From contig JACKOW010000016.1 of assembly GCA_024234055.1 (NCBI GenBank), forward strand, positions 40,953 through 104,952: a stretch of DNA of 64,000 nucleotides. Reading direction: 5' to 3'. Within the stretch, counting starts at the first letter, position 1. Every line of letters starts with the position of its first letter. Below are positions 63,264 to 64,000 of the stretch, in pieces. A program made the translations under genes and the position numbers. Below the pieces are notes generated by a model. That model made no database searches, was not told where the DNA came from, and worked only from the letters and a program-made list of their open reading frames with translations. The stretch is from Rhodanobacteraceae bacterium. Its GTDB lineage: Bacteria > Pseudomonadota > Gammaproteobacteria > Xanthomonadales > SZUA-5.

Positions 63264-63587
63264 ATGCATTGGACCGATGCCGCTGGAACCTGCCCGTTCT
63301 GTAATGGCCATGTCACCGGCGGATGCCTGGTGTGCCTGCGCTGCGGAGCGCAACGCTGCGTTGAGCTCGACACAACCAGCAATCTGCGTTGCCGGGTCGG
63401 AACAGCCCTCTTCGTCTGGTTCACGCTGTTTTTCTGGATCATCGCGGCCTTCGCCAGATCTGGCGCAGTCTGGGCTTTCTATCTCGGAGGGATCTTCGTG
63501 CTAGGCACGTTCGCCTTCTGGCGCCTACCCAGGAAAGTGGAGTGGATGCGCGATGGCGCGAGTTTACTGGTGCCGTACCGGCGGTGA
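63264..63587 (+). CDS. Zinc-ribbon membrane protein
   Basis: 107 residues. Two CxxC knuckles (GTCPFCNGH and LVCLRCGAQ) form a likely zinc ribbon at about 10-30. Two transmembrane helices follow at about 46-64 (ALFVWFTLFFWIIAAFA) and 68-86 (VWAFYLGGIFVLGTFAF), with a short basic tail. GGAGAA precedes the ATG. Coupled to the AAA+ gene (18-bp gap), so it may anchor the ATPase at the membrane or be its client (inference). No family name can be given. Confidence 0.7.
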   Translation: MHWTDAAGTCPFCNGHVTGGCLVCLRCGAQRCVELDTTSNLRCRVGTALFVWFTLFFWIIAAFARSGAVWAFYLGGIFVLGTFAFWRLPRKVEWMRDGASLLVPYRR

Positions 63588-64000
63588 TCAGCATTCGCCC
63601 GCCAAGGCGCGCCCGTGGGCATCCGATGGGGGATCGTCATATCGTCTTGTGTGTGTCCCTCATTTGGCGCTGTAGAGTCTCTCCCGCGCTTGGTCACGAG
63701 GTGTCCGTGAGCCCTTTGCTGATCCTGTCGCCGGAAGGCCAACTGTGGGTGCTTGTTAAGACGGGGAGACGGATCAGTTCCAAGATTACCTACGGAACCA
63801 CTGCGCCAACTTTGCGGACGTTGACATCATCGTCGAGACTGACGACTGACTTCAGGCGTGCCTGAGTGGCGATATATGAATTATCCAAGCTGCGGCCGAC
63901 CGGCATGCTTGCTTTGACTCGGAGCTCGAATCGAGCGGCGCAAAAAAGTGCGCTGGGTTCAGCGGCACGACGGGAGTTGTGAAGCTGCCCTTTCGCAGGC
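63588..64000. other. 413-bp right edge without a clear gene
   Basis: A 79-codon plus-strand frame from 63628 lacks a good ribosome-binding site and looks non-coding. An AAAAAAG tract lies near 63942. No tRNA fragment or attachment-site repeat was seen. Confidence 0.35.

Noticed and set aside
62300..64000. Second copy of the tRNA-Arg 3' end as the right attachment site
   Set aside because: I looked for GGTTCGAATCCCGCCGGGC-like sequence to the window end and found none; the island may end beyond base 64000.

Overview
The window reads as a high-GC gammaproteobacterium, most likely of the Lysobacterales/Xanthomonadales. This is inferred from a TonB2-type energy operon with a DUF3450 protein and a TtpC-like channel, a lysyl-endopeptidase-like secreted protease, FadL and autotransporter barrels, a membrane-bound AraC regulator, REP elements with a GTGGGAGCGG core, and a secreted protein ending in a DGFE motif. 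No rRNA, ribosomal-protein or DNA-replication gene is present to test this. It is chromosome carrying an integrated mobilizable island at the right end.

1-12.4 kb holds an ABC permease cut by the window edge, a small membrane protein, a seven-helix AraC regulator, a secreted protein, a 1420-aa BNR/Asp-box protein, a TPR-GT41 (SPINDLY/OGT-like) glycosyltransferase and an Lnb/DUF4105 membrane protein.

12.4-35.7 kb is dominated by secreted proteins. Four of them (a lysyl-endopeptidase-like protease, a PD40 protein, a 14-repeat RCC1/PD40 protein broken by a frameshift, and a protein at 33.8-35.7 kb) carry the same roughly 250-residue module, called here the DEPGF module, at the C-terminus of three and the N-terminus of one. 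Two paralogous 2-oxoglutarate/Fe(II) oxygenases lie beside these genes, one only 7 bp downstream, with two SAM methyltransferases nearby. The oxygenases, methyltransferases and GT41 enzyme may modify or process the secreted proteins (inference). A FadL channel and a PknB-type kinase with a secreted partner also lie here.

35.8-49.4 kb contains puuE and uraD (urate/allantoin breakdown), then on the minus strand a complete TonB2-type cluster: DUF3450, TtpC-like, ExbB, ExbD, TonB, TPR protein, TonB-dependent receptor and a secreted beta-helix protein, closed by a rho-independent terminator. Nearly every gap in this cluster has been invaded by REP pairs or by short-unit tandem repeats that occur as inverted pairs.

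49.7-52.2 kb has a small outer-membrane barrel, an autotransporter-like barrel and tRNA-Arg(CCG), preceded by a tandem duplication that contains a 5' tRNA fragment.

52.2-64 kb is the island: a PD-(D/E)XK nuclease, a small secreted protein, an IS5-family remnant, a 5 x 55-bp hairpin array, an StbABC-like operon divergent from a MobF relaxase (likely oriT between them), a serine-recombinase-like protein lacking its catalytic serine, an AAA+ ATPase and a zinc-ribbon membrane protein. No coupling protein, type IV secretion gene or convincing integrase is visible, so it looks mobilizable rather than self-transmissible, or it continues past the window.
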